DNA of 64,000 bases from contig OZ250179.1 of NCBI GenBank assembly GCA_965238125.1, positions 2,604,001 through 2,668,000 of the forward strand, read 5' to 3'. This document shows, in pieces, positions 24,077 through 32,960 of the stretch. Every line of letters begins with the position of its first letter. The first letter of the stretch is position 1. This DNA comes from UBA6623 sp965238125 (GTDB lineage Bacteria; Acidobacteriota; Terriglobia; Bryobacterales; UBA6623). A program made the translations under genes and the position numbers. Below the pieces are notes generated by a model. The model ran no database searches. It was not told the origin of the DNA and was given only the letters and a program-made list of their open reading frames with translations.

Positions 24077-26507
24077 AGTCAACCCCGTCCGCGGTGGACG
24101 AGACGCTTTCCCTTAACGTCACCTTGCTCAGCGTGTCGGAATAGCCCCGCACACCTTCAAAAAGGTGGTTGGCGATCTTTTGGCGGTAGGAGGAGGACTT
24201 GAGGAGCTTCTCGTCCTCGGGGTTACTCAAGAAGCCGACTTCAGCTAAGACGGCGGGCATCTTCGCGCCGATCAGAACCATGAACGGCGCCTTGCGGACT
24301 CCTCGATTGCGCAGGCCCTTGGTCTGCTTGGCGAGTCCGCCGTAGAGCGATTTTTGCACTTTGGTCGCGAACTCGCGGGACTCTTCGATCTTCTCGGTCA
24401 GGGCGATCTTCGAGAGCAGACTTTCCAGCTCGTGAATCGAGCGTTGCGCGGCGGCATTCTCTCGCGAGGCCACTCCGAGCGCCCATGAGTTCGTCGTGAA
24501 GCTCAAGTAATAGGTTTCGACGCCGCGAATCGAACGCAGGCGAGACGAGTTGGCGTGGACGGAAATGAACAAGTCGGCTTCGCTGTCATTGGCCAGCTTG
24601 GTGCGCTCTTTCAGTGAGACCGAGCGATCGGTGGTGCGGGTGTAAATCACGTCGGCGCCCAAGTTGGTTTCAATCAATTCGCCGAGCCGGCGGCCGATGT
24701 CGACAACCAAATCTTTCTCGCGCAGCCCGCCTTTCCCGATCGATCCCGTGTCGTGTCCGCCGTGGCCGGCGTCGATGACGACCCGGCCGACCTTCAGGCC
24801 GAGCGCGCGAATCAGGTTTCGCTTGCCGCGGCTGGTGGCGCGAGCGGCCTGGGGCGGCTCGGCGAGTTCCAGAGTGGGCGCGAGTTCGGGCGGTTCCAGC
24901 CTTGCGATCGTCTCGTGCTCGGGAGCCGCCGCGGGCAGGGGCGGCTTCGGTGGCTCCAGAGGAGGAAGGGCCTTCAGCTTTTGCGTCGCAACTCGCGCCA
25001 ACGCCAAGAAACTACGCGCCGCTTCCATGTCCGCTTTTCCGGCGACCTCGGGAGACCTCGTGGCCGGCAAAGCGCGATAGGGAGCGAGAACCGAGGGCGG
25101 CGGCGCCTTGAATTCGAAGCGCTCGAGCGGCGGCGCGGGTGGCTGGAAAGAAGGACGGTCCAACGCCGCGGGAACTCCTCCCGCGGCCGGAATGATGTTC
25201 GGGGCGGCGGCGACCAGCGCCGGCGCGGCGGCCTGCAAGGCACGACCAGGGGCGAAAGCCGAAGGCGGCGGTGCTTCAAACACAAAGCGCTCCGCGGGCT
25301 CCGGCGGACGGGAAGAAAAACCCCCCGATGCGGCGGACGGCCGAGTACCAGGAACGACCGCAAGCAGAGGTTCCGCCGCATCGGAGGAAGTGGAGGGACT
25401 CGTGGGAGGATCCGAGTCAGGGGTGGCAACATCCGACTCACTCACTATGGGCGAATCGGAAACTTGGGAGGGCGCCGCGGCGCGTGCGACCGGAACCGGA
25501 TCCGGCGGAGCGCCGGCGTTCCGTGCTATACCCTCGCCCGCATCCGGCGATCGCTGTTCAGCGAACCTCGGGGGCTGGATGGTGGACCGTAATTCAACGA
25601 CCAGTCGCTCGGGGTTCGTAAGCCACTGGAAGTCGGGCCTCACCGGTTGTTCGAGATCAAAGACCACGCGGACCGTCGAGCGCCGGTTTTGCGCCACGCG
25701 GATTTGCCGGACGCGATCATCTTTGACCAGCAGCGTCGTGATGCGGCGCTTGGAGAACTTCGACCCCAAGCGGGCGCTCGATAGGTCCACAAATAGCCGG
25801 TCCGGATTGCTCAGCCGTTCGGACCGGTAGCGAGTCGCTTCGTCGATATCAATGACAATGCGAGTCGAATCGGCGTGCGACCAGAACCGAACGGCGGCAA
25901 TCGACCGAATCCCAGCGCGACGCGGCTTTGGGGGTCGGTGGCGAACCGGAATCGGCGCGGGCGCGGTGGCTTCGGCGGCCGGAGCCGAGGGAAGATCCGC
26001 GACCTTCGTGGGGGCCGGGTCGGCGACGGACGGCGGCGCGACAGACGGCACATTTCGAGCAAGTTGGGGATCCGTGCGGCCTTCCATTTCAGCAATCGCT
26101 TGCAGCGCTTGCGATTTCAGCTTGCTGTGGGGATATTCCCGCGCGAGAAAGCGGTAGGTCTTGAGAGCGTCGGCTCGCCGTTTTGCGGATTCAAAGCGCG
26201 CGGCCGCCTTGCGATACATCTGTGCTTCGACGAGAAGACTGTCATCGCAATAACCACTGGCGGGGCTGGTCAGGTAAACCTTGCGGAAAGCCTTGGCGAC
26301 CATTCGATACTGCTCGGCGCCGAGCTCGGGTTCGGGAACCCGCCGAAAGTCTTTCAATAGTTGAGCAGCTTGGCGATAATAACGCGCCGCTCTTTCCCTC
26401 TTCGTTTCGGCGGACCACAAGGGGGTGGGCGTACAAAGCGCCCACAAGACGGCAAGTCCCGCCACCGAGGACCAAAGTCCCCGGCTGCATTGCCCGAACA
26501 GCGGCAT
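24075..26507 (-). CDS. N-acetylmuramoyl-L-alanine amidase with AMIN domain
   Basis: An 810-residue exported cell-wall hydrolase. In order: signal peptide ('GLAVLWALCTPTPLWSA'), a TPR-like helical region (about residues 30-150), an AMIN domain (about 210-320, 'RFWSHADSTRIVIDIDEAT'), a long Pro/Ala-rich linker, and a C-terminal Amidase_3 domain with zinc-site pieces 'VVIDAGHGGHDTG' and 'LFISVHANSS' and the Glu of 'AVLAEVGFLSNPED'. AMIN domains target such amidases to the septum or peptidoglycan. ATG at 26507 is chosen because the signal starts there; the frame is open 40 codons further. It follows the transglycosylase stop by 4 bases, so the two form an operon. Confidence 0.93.
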   Translation of the reverse strand: MPLFGQCSRGLWSSVAGLAVLWALCTPTPLWSAETKRERAARYYRQAAQLLKDFRRVPEPELGAEQYRMVAKAFRKVYLTSPASGYCDDSLLVEAQMYRKAAARFESAKRRADALKTYRFLAREYPHSKLKSQALQAIAEMEGRTDPQLARNVPSVAPPSVADPAPTKVADLPSAPAAEATAPAPIPVRHRPPKPRRAGIRSIAAVRFWSHADSTRIVIDIDEATRYRSERLSNPDRLFVDLSSARLGSKFSKRRITTLLVKDDRVRQIRVAQNRRSTVRVVFDLEQPVRPDFQWLTNPERLVVELRSTIQPPRFAEQRSPDAGEGIARNAGAPPDPVPVARAAAPSQVSDSPIVSESDVATPDSDPPTSPSTSSDAAEPLLAVVPGTRPSAASGGFSSRPPEPAERFVFEAPPPSAFAPGRALQAAAPALVAAAPNIIPAAGGVPAALDRPSFQPPAPPLERFEFKAPPPSVLAPYRALPATRSPEVAGKADMEAARSFLALARVATQKLKALPPLEPPKPPLPAAAPEHETIARLEPPELAPTLELAEPPQAARATSRGKRNLIRALGLKVGRVVIDAGHGGHDTGSIGKGGLREKDLVVDIGRRLGELIETNLGADVIYTRTTDRSVSLKERTKLANDSEADLFISVHANSSRLRSIRGVETYYLSFTTNSWALGVASRENAAAQRSIHELESLLSKIALTEKIEESREFATKVQKSLYGGLAKQTKGLRNRGVRKAPFMVLIGAKMPAVLAEVGFLSNPEDEKLLKSSSYRQKIANHLFEGVRGYSDTLSKVTLRESVSSTADGVD

Positions 26508-26511
26508 AAGC

Positions 26512-27288
26512 CTAGCGCGGTTCTGTTTCGAACCGGATCTCGCCGGAAGGCTCGACCCGAACAACGATTCGCGGTCCTTTGTCCGACGCCGCCGCGTTGC
26601 TCGTAACAGAACGCTTGCCGACCGCATACGATCGGCTTACCCGGTCGACGTAATCCAACGTCTCCTCGTAGGGAGGAACGCCGTCATATCGTTCGACCGC
26701 CGCCTCGCCGGCGTTGTAAGCCGCCAGGGCCCGAATCTGGTCCCCGTCGTAGCGGTCCAGCAAGTGACGGAGGAGTTTTGCTCCTCCATCGACATTTTCG
26801 GCGGGATCGAAAATGTCCTTTACCCCAAACCGACGAGCCGTCTCCGGCATCAACTGCATCAGACCCAACGCTCCCTTGTGGGAAACGGCAAACGGGTCGT
26901 AGTTGCTTTCCTGCCGAATGACGGCGTAAATCAGTTTCGGGTCGACGTCATGACGTCGAGCGGACCGTCCGACCAAGGAAGCGATGTCGAGCCTGCCGCC
27001 TTCAGGCGACTGACTCAACCGACCTTGGACAACCTGCTTCCTCGGTTCGGCCGACCGCTCGACGACGGAGATTCGCTGAAGCCTTCGGGACCGCCCGGGA
27101 ACACGCACCAAGCGGCCCGCCTCGTCTTCGCGGACCTCGTAACGCCGGACAATGGACTCGGCCTCCTCAAGGGCCGCGTCAGCTTTGGTATCAGCAACGG
27201 GCGGCGGCGCCTTAGCGGTCACCGCGGAACCCGTCGACCAAACCAGCAGGCCGAGCGCGAACCATCGAGATTGCCTACTCCACGTCAT
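26512..27288 (-). CDS. Lytic transglycosylase, SLT domain
   Basis: A 258-residue exported enzyme that cleaves the MurNAc-GlcNAc bond with formation of 1,6-anhydroMurNAc. After a signal ('WFALGLLVWSTGSAVTA') comes an SLT domain at about 105-215 with the catalytic Glu in 'IYAVIRQESNYDP', then 'GALGLMQLMPETA' and 'ALAAYNAGEAAVERY'. It is first in a two-gene cell-wall operon with the AMIN amidase. The AT-rich stretch just upstream (CAATATCACAGAATATG) may hold the promoter. Confidence 0.93.
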   Translation of the reverse strand: MTWSRQSRWFALGLLVWSTGSAVTAKAPPPVADTKADAALEEAESIVRRYEVREDEAGRLVRVPGRSRRLQRISVVERSAEPRKQVVQGRLSQSPEGGRLDIASLVGRSARRHDVDPKLIYAVIRQESNYDPFAVSHKGALGLMQLMPETARRFGVKDIFDPAENVDGGAKLLRHLLDRYDGDQIRALAAYNAGEAAVERYDGVPPYEETLDYVDRVSRSYAVGKRSVTSNAAASDKGPRIVVRVEPSGEIRFETEPR

Positions 27289-27959
27289 TAAAACAATATC
27301 ACAGAATATGTTTTCAAAGCAACGACTTCTTGCTCTCTTCCGTACGCCGAGGGCGACCGGCGCGAGAGCACGGCACACCTCAACCTTTACTGAAGAGACG
27401 CACCGGCACTCATTTTAGTTGAGGCCGGAAGAAAATTATGGTCCGCGAGGCGCGGCCTTATCCGCGACGTGCCCGCCAGGTGGGGGCTGGGATAGGTATC
27501 TGTCAAGTTCTCTCAACGGGTGAACGCGGTCACCCCGCTCCCTCGTGGTGGCAAGGGTTGTGGGACGGCGCCAAAAGTTGCGACCCGGCGTTGGCGAATC
27601 GATGATACGGTCCCGAAGACCAGACATCCATGTGCCGCCTCGAGCAGCTCGACGCGCGAGCCGCTGTCGCGGAAGATTCAGTTTGGGTCATACCCGCCGA
27701 CCTCGAAACAGTCTGGATGGCGCCTCGGGAGGGTTCTCCCTCGCGCAGTCCCCCATACCCAAGGCCCGGCGGGTCGCTCGTCGTCACAAATCTTGGCGGT
27801 TTTCTCTGCTCCTTTCTTCAACGCGGCGGCTCGCTGTTTCCCGGCGGAGCCGCCCGTCGCTCACCCGAGCGGCGACGGGCGGTCTCAGACGGGAAAGAGA
27901 GTCCTTCCCGGTGGTGGGTCCCCGAGCGAAGAACGCCCCGTCGCCTCGGGCGCTTTCCA
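27289..27959. other. No recognisable gene
   Basis: Several overlapping short frames exist on both strands but none has family features or codon structure I trust. The right-hand part leads into an IS110 remnant, so some of this may be decayed mobile DNA. Confidence 0.5.
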
Positions 27960-28128
27960 GGCGGCCCCTCTCGCACAACTCGAACCCGTCCCGCCAAGGA
28001 TCGACCGCCAACAAATAGGCCACCAGCTTGCGGGCCACCGCCAACGTCGCCCGATTGCGCGAGCCGCGTTCGAGTTCCCGTCCGCGCTTCTTGTGAACAT
28101 CGAGTCCGATATAGTAGAGATCGTTCAT
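27960..28128 (-). pseudogene. IS110-family transposase remnant with internal deletion
   Basis: An ATG with AGGAGG just upstream opens 'MNDLYYIGLDVHKK', the DEDD N-terminus of IS110-type transposases. The frame passes directly to a C-terminal-like 'RNRATLAVARKLVAYLLAVD'. The whole catalytic middle is deleted, leaving about 50 codons. Confidence 0.7.
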
Positions 28129-28274
28129 TTTGTCCTCCTGGTGGCTTGGCGAGACGGCTTCAGCGCCGTCTATGCTATTTTGCCGCCAGGAGGATTCTTT
28201 CATCTCTACGCTATACATTGAACCAGTCCCCAATTTTTCACAGCGCCTCAAGGCCGCGCCGACGAGGAGTACCG

Positions 28275-29336
28275 ATGACAAAGCTACAAACCACCACGCT
28301 GATCTTGACGCTCGCGGCTCTTGGCTGCGGCGGCCGCCCCACCGACTCGGGCCCGGGCGGCGACGCGGGCACGAGCGAATCGCAGGCCCACGATTTTGAA
28401 GAGGTGGCTCCCGGCGTCTTTTTCGCCATGGGTAAAGGCCCGGTGAATGTAGGCAGTAATGCGATGGTGGTGGTCAATGAAGACGACGTACTGGTCGTTG
28501 ATTCGCATATCACGCCCGATGCGGCCCGCGAGCTGATCAAGTCCGTTAGGACGCTCACCGACAAGCCGATCCACTACCTCGTCAACACGCATTTCCATTT
28601 CGATCATGCGCACGGCAATCAGTCGTTCCCCGAAGGCGTAGAGATTATCGGTCATGAATACTCTCGCGAACGACTTCTGGGCGACGTATTGGGCAGCGAA
28701 ACGTATGTCGTGATCGGGGGCGAGGAATATCAGAAGACGCGGATTACGGCGCTCGAGCAGCAGGTCGCCGAGGCGTCGGGCTCCGAGAAAGAATCGCTGG
28801 AGGCTCAACTCGCGACTCTCCAGCGGCACACCAAGGCGTTGGGCGAGGTTGTGCCGACGCCGCCGAACACGACGTTGGTGCGGAAGTTGACGCTTCATCG
28901 CGGCAGCCGCGAAATTCAAATGCACCACCTGGGACGGGGCCATACCGGAGGCGACGTCGTCGTGTTCTTGCCGGCGGAGAAGATCATCTTCACCGGAGAC
29001 CTGCTGCCGGCCGGCGCGCCTTATCTCGGCGATTCTTTCACCGAGGATTTTGTCGAGACGCTCGAGAAGCTGAAAAGCCTCGAGTTCGACACGATCCTTC
29101 CCGGCCACGGCCCTGTCGTCCGTGACCGCGCTCATATCGATTTCACGCAAGAGTATTTGCGGAAGTATTGGGGAAGCGTGAAGGCCGCGCACGCCAAGGG
29201 GCTGTCGATCGACGAAGCCGTTGTACAAGTGGACTTGGCGGGGTATGAGGATTACGCTCCGTTTCAGATTTCTCGGCCGGAAGTGCGGAAATTGGAAATC
29301 AGTCGGATGTATCATCTGTTGGCCGGCGGGGAGTAG
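28275..29336 (+). CDS. MBL-fold metallo-hydrolase, lipoprotein
   Basis: A 353-residue exported metallo-hydrolase. The N-terminus has a lipobox ('LTLAALGCGG'). Zinc ligands are in 'THFHFDHAHG' (HxHxDH), 'GRGHTGGDV', 'IFTGDLL' and 'LPGHGPVV'. A helical insert (about residues 150-200, 'LEQQVAEASGSEKESLEAQL') separates the first and second parts, so this is not a minimal beta-lactamase. Enzymes of this branch hydrolyse various esters, lactones or thioesters; the substrate is not readable. GAGGAGT precedes the ATG. The next gene follows by 89 bases on the same strand. Confidence 0.88.
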   Translation: MTKLQTTTLILTLAALGCGGRPTDSGPGGDAGTSESQAHDFEEVAPGVFFAMGKGPVNVGSNAMVVVNEDDVLVVDSHITPDAARELIKSVRTLTDKPIHYLVNTHFHFDHAHGNQSFPEGVEIIGHEYSRERLLGDVLGSETYVVIGGEEYQKTRITALEQQVAEASGSEKESLEAQLATLQRHTKALGEVVPTPPNTTLVRKLTLHRGSREIQMHHLGRGHTGGDVVVFLPAEKIIFTGDLLPAGAPYLGDSFTEDFVETLEKLKSLEFDTILPGHGPVVRDRAHIDFTQEYLRKYWGSVKAAHAKGLSIDEAVVQVDLAGYEDYAPFQISRPEVRKLEISRMYHLLAGGE

Positions 29337-29425
29337 ATTTGCGGCCGATTAGCCGTCAGAGGGCAGGCCTGGAGACCTGCCCCACTGTGGGCGGCGGCGA
29401 AGTGGCAAGAGGCGAGAAAGACGAC

Positions 29426-30652
29426 ATGAAAGTACGGAGAGTTGGACTTGTGTTTTTGATGGTGTTGTTCGTTGCGCCGGCGGCCTGCTCGCCGCCGCCG
29501 CCCGAAGCCGACGACGGGCCTCGTTTCTCTTTCCGCGAACAAGTGATCGAGCCCGAACTCGGCATCGGCTACGGTGTGGTCATTGCCGATGTGAACGCCG
29601 ACTCGCAACCCGATGTCGTCGCCATCAACGAGACGCAGGTGATGTGGTTCGAAAATCCGAGCTGGCAAAAGCATGTCGTCAGCGAAGGCGTCTCCACGCC
29701 CGACAACGTCTGCCTCGCCGCCCATGATGTTGACGGCGACGGCCGGCTGGACATCGCTCTCGGCGCCGACTGGCAGCCGCGCAACACCGAGGGCGGCGGG
29801 ACGATCCAATGGGTGCGGCAAGGCGATGATCCGACAAGCGGGTGGAGTTTGCACGCGATCGGCGCCGAGCCGACGACGCACCGAATGCGCTGGGGCGATG
29901 TGGACGGCGACGGCGTTCGCGAGTTGCTCGTCGCGCCGCTGCAAGGCCGCGGCACCTCGCCGCCGGCGTGGTGGGAAGGTCCAGGGGCGCGGATGCTCGT
30001 GCTTCGTCCCCCGGAAGATGCGACCAAGCCCGATTGGCCCCAGGAAGTCGCCGACGACGACGCCCATGTGATGCACAACTTCTGGGTCACGAACTTCGAT
30101 GCCGACCCGGCCGACGAGTTGATCACCGCCGGGTATGAAGGCGTGCACATTCTCGACCGAGCCGAGGACGGCGCTTGGAGCCGCCGACGCATCGGAGAGG
30201 GACATCAAGAGGGCGACGGCGACAAGGGCGCGGGCGAAGTGAAGTTGGGGCGCTTGGCCAACGGTCGCCGTTACCTTGCGACCGTCGAACCATGGCACGC
30301 CAATCATCTGGTGATCTATCTTGAGGGCGCTTCACCCGACGAGCCCTGGGAGCGCAAGATCTTGATTGACCAGCTCGGCGGCGGCCATGCGCTGTGGACT
30401 GCTGATCTGGACGGCGACGGCGACGAGGAGCTCGTTTTCGGTTGGCGGCGGGAAGGCAGCGGCGAATTTCAGAAAACGGGCGTGGGCGTCTTTGACCCCG
30501 GCGAATGGGATCACTACGAAATCATCGATTCAGGCGGGATGGCGACCGAAGACGTCACCGCCGCCGACCTCGACGGCGACGGCCGGCCCGAGATCATCGC
30601 CGCCGGCCGCGCCACCCATAACTTGAAGATCTACTGGAACGAGCGCGAGTAG
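29426..30652 (+). CDS. FG-GAP/VCBS-repeat lipoprotein
   Basis: A 408-residue exported protein with lipobox 'VAPAACS'. Five calcium-loop motifs of beta-propeller type are visible: 'ADVNADSQPDVV', 'HDVDGDGRLDIA', 'GDVDGDGVRELL', 'ADLDGDGDEELV' and 'ADLDGDGRPEII'. They predict a propeller on the cell surface or in the periplasm, usually for binding rather than catalysis. The ATG at 29426 is set by the signal peptide; the 89-base gap before it holds the GGCAGGCCTGGAGACCTGCC repeat. Confidence 0.85.
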   Translation: MKVRRVGLVFLMVLFVAPAACSPPPPEADDGPRFSFREQVIEPELGIGYGVVIADVNADSQPDVVAINETQVMWFENPSWQKHVVSEGVSTPDNVCLAAHDVDGDGRLDIALGADWQPRNTEGGGTIQWVRQGDDPTSGWSLHAIGAEPTTHRMRWGDVDGDGVRELLVAPLQGRGTSPPAWWEGPGARMLVLRPPEDATKPDWPQEVADDDAHVMHNFWVTNFDADPADELITAGYEGVHILDRAEDGAWSRRRIGEGHQEGDGDKGAGEVKLGRLANGRRYLATVEPWHANHLVIYLEGASPDEPWERKILIDQLGGGHALWTADLDGDGDEELVFGWRREGSGEFQKTGVGVFDPGEWDHYEIIDSGGMATEDVTAADLDGDGRPEIIAAGRATHNLKIYWNERE

Positions 30653-30672
30653 GGAGCCGCCGCCTCGGGAGC

Positions 30673-30772
30673 CATGAAAAGACCGGGGACAGTGGCTTTC
30701 CGCCGCCGCGGCTTGTGGATTCGATGGTACGGATTCGGTCGGCGCTCGGTACAGTCCCCATTTTTTTCACGA
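30673..30772. repeat. Inverted repeat with GGGGAC motifs
   Basis: ATGAAAAGACCGGGGACAGT at the left faces GGTACAGTCCCCATTTTTTTCAC at the right, an imperfect inverted repeat of about 23 bases with some 50 bases between. Similar GAAAAAATGGGGA motifs stand at 28230, 34930 and in the leuC-leuD gap. It may also act as a terminator between the converging genes. Confidence 0.55.
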
Positions 30773-30776
30773 CCCC

Positions 30777-32285
30777 TCAGCACTCGGCGGCGGGCTGTGG
30801 CTCGGGGGCGCGGGCGCGGTCGAGTTTCTTGAGCTTTTCCACCAACGTCGTGCGCTTGATTTGAAGGATCTCGGCGGCACGGGTCTTGTTGCCCTTCGTG
30901 CGGCCGAGAACCTGTCGGATCAAGTCGTGCTCGACTTGCGCGACGATTTCTTTCAAGTTCGCTTCGTCGTCAAAGTGGGGGGTGTTGATGAGCGAAGAGG
31001 AAGCCGGGCGCGGCTCGGGAAAGTCAACTTGCTCGACCACGACCCGATCTTCGGACCGGATGGCCGCGATCTCGACGGCGTTTTCGAGTTCTCGAATATT
31101 GCCGGGCCAGGAGCGTCCTACCAGATCCGCCTCGGCGGCCGCGTCAACGTGCTTGGGTTCGAGGCCTTCGCGGCGACAAAAGCGGTCCATGAAGTAGTCG
31201 AGGAACAAGGGGATGTCTTCGCGGCGCTCGCGCAGCGGCGGCAGATGGATGGGAAATACGTTGACGCGGTAGAAGAGGTCTTCGCGGAAGTCTTGCGCCT
31301 TGACGCGACGCCACAAATCGACGTTCGTCGCGGCCACGACACGGGCGTCGAAGCGAATCGTCTCCACACCTCCGATGGGATGAATCTCGCGCTCCTGCAA
31401 GGCGCGCAACAGCTTCGGTTGCAACTCAAGCGGTAAGTCGCCGATTTCATCGAGAAAGATCGTGCTCTGATGCGCCTGCTCGAAGCGTCCGATGCGGGCC
31501 TGGTAGGCGTCGGTGAAGGCGCCCTTGACGTGACCGAAGAACTCGTCCTCGAGTAGGCTGGCGGGGATGCCGCCGCAGTTGACCGCTACCATTTCGCGGT
31601 CGCTGCGTTCGCTGAGGGCGTGAATGGCGCGGGCGATGCGCTCCTTGCCGGTTCCGGTTTCGCCGGTAATCAGAACAGTCGCATTCTTGGGCGCCACCAA
31701 TCGCACCTGTTCAATGACCCGCTGGATGGCCGCGCCGCGGCCGGTCAATAGGTCGGCGGGATCGAGCGTGGCGCCACGGGTACTCCGTGGATGGCCCCCC
31801 GCGCCCTCGATGGCGCCGGCGAGAGCGCGGGGGTCGGCATGGAGCGAGGAACGAGGAGCCGCCTCGGCGGTCGGCGGGGCGGGGGAGAGCGCTACTTCGA
31901 TACGCCGCAGCATGTCGGCGGGCGAAAACGGCTCGACCAAGAAGTCGGTGGCTCCGGCGCGCAGCAACGCCGCGGTCTCTTGGGCTTGCTCGGAGGCGCT
32001 CAAAACAATGACAGGCGGTGCACCGGAGGCGTCCCGAATCTTTCGGACAAAATTTTGACACTGCTCCGTCAACGCCGGATCGTCGCCGTTGTGGAGATCG
32101 ACGAGAACGACCTCGGGCTCCAAGAGCGCCGTCAAATTCCCGGCTTGCTCAAGACCGTGCGCCCGCTCTAAGCGAAAACCGTTGACCTCGAGCGTGGCCT
32201 CAAATTGACGTTGGCGGCGAACGTCGTCACTGACCAAGAGAATCTTGCGTTGTCCGGGTCGTTCGGTTGGAGTGCGTGTCGCCAT
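30777..32285 (-). CDS. Sigma-54 activator with degenerate receiver domain
   Basis: A 502-residue NtrC-type protein. The receiver (about 12-130) keeps the acidic pair ('LLVSDDVRRQ') and an Asp ('VVLVDLHNGDD'), but the conserved Lys is replaced by Glu ('DFLVEPFSPADM'), so phosphorylation control may be lost. The AAA+ domain has Walker A 'GETGTGKE', Walker B 'TIFLDEIGDLP' and 'LFYRVNVFP'; the sigma-54 loop reads GAFTDA instead of GAFTGA. A Fis-type helix-turn-helix ends the protein ('NKTRAAEILQIKRTTLVEKL'). The ATG at 32285 is preferred over an in-frame TTG at 32342. It is divergent from the sigma factor gene. Confidence 0.9.
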   Translation of the reverse strand: MATRTPTERPGQRKILLVSDDVRRQRQFEATLEVNGFRLERAHGLEQAGNLTALLEPEVVLVDLHNGDDPALTEQCQNFVRKIRDASGAPPVIVLSASEQAQETAALLRAGATDFLVEPFSPADMLRRIEVALSPAPPTAEAAPRSSLHADPRALAGAIEGAGGHPRSTRGATLDPADLLTGRGAAIQRVIEQVRLVAPKNATVLITGETGTGKERIARAIHALSERSDREMVAVNCGGIPASLLEDEFFGHVKGAFTDAYQARIGRFEQAHQSTIFLDEIGDLPLELQPKLLRALQEREIHPIGGVETIRFDARVVAATNVDLWRRVKAQDFREDLFYRVNVFPIHLPPLRERREDIPLFLDYFMDRFCRREGLEPKHVDAAAEADLVGRSWPGNIRELENAVEIAAIRSEDRVVVEQVDFPEPRPASSSLINTPHFDDEANLKEIVAQVEHDLIRQVLGRTKGNKTRAAEILQIKRTTLVEKLKKLDRARAPEPQPAAEC

Positions 32286-32342
32286 GGCTTGCTTCGTCAG
32301 CTGATCGTCCCTCTCGATTTCGGTCGGATGTTTCGAATCCAA

Positions 32343-32960
32343 CCGTTATAGGCGTGCGTGGGCAATCGGCATACCATGCTCGATGAGGACGGTATAAGTC
32401 ACTTTATCTGAAAGACTTATCGGGTTCTTCCACGGTTCCGCAGGGCTGCCGACAAGGTCCTAAGTCCCGAATCGGGACGGGGAAGACGACGAGGAGGTGA
32501 GTCAACCAGTATTCATTTCAACTATTTAGGGGATTTTCTTGGCGAATTCCAAAACGGGAATCTCGTTCCGGAACGGAACTGTTCTACTCCTCGCGGAGTG
32601 GAGGGGCAAAGGATTGAAAAATTTCCGCTGGTTGTGAACCGTGGACGGTGGAGTTCTAGTTTGTCTAGTCCGATGAGGTTCGCCAGCTGTAGATTTTCCG
32701 ACACCGAATCGTCAAAAACTTGACGAGTGACAGAGGATTGACAACCCCCGCCATTGAAATTGAAGCACTTACGGCCTGACCGCGTCGTGGCAAGGCTTGT
32801 GCAGGCAAGCCTGCCGCGAGCAAGTCCGAGGAGAGAAGCCCCCATTTTAGGTCCCGGCCGATGTCGCCACGAGCGGCGCCGACCGCGGACTCCTTCCGGA
32901 GGCCGTTCGTCATATCGGTTGCCGCAAACCGAACATTCGCCCAGGAGGCCAGAGAATTTC
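32343..32960. other. Long divergent intergenic region
   Basis: 618 bases with no convincing gene, between the sigma-54 activator and the FliA-type sigma factor. TGGCAAGGCTTGTGCA at 32788-32803 has the GG-N10-GC spacing of a sigma-54 promoter, 158 bases before the sigma factor ATG. The rest shows no clear structure. Confidence 0.5.
32788..32803 (+). promoter_or_regulatory. Candidate sigma-54 promoter
   Basis: TGGCAAGGCTTGTGCA keeps GG and GC ten bases apart, as in the -24/-12 consensus TGGCACN5TTGCW, though the -12 part is imperfect. A sigma-54 activator gene lies divergently next door, which is the only contextual support. Confidence 0.25.

Noticed and set aside
27520..28221. 233-codon and longer frames in the gap before the MBL gene
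   Set aside because: They overlap one another in several frames and cross an IS110 remnant; composition is Arg/Ser/Pro-rich noise.
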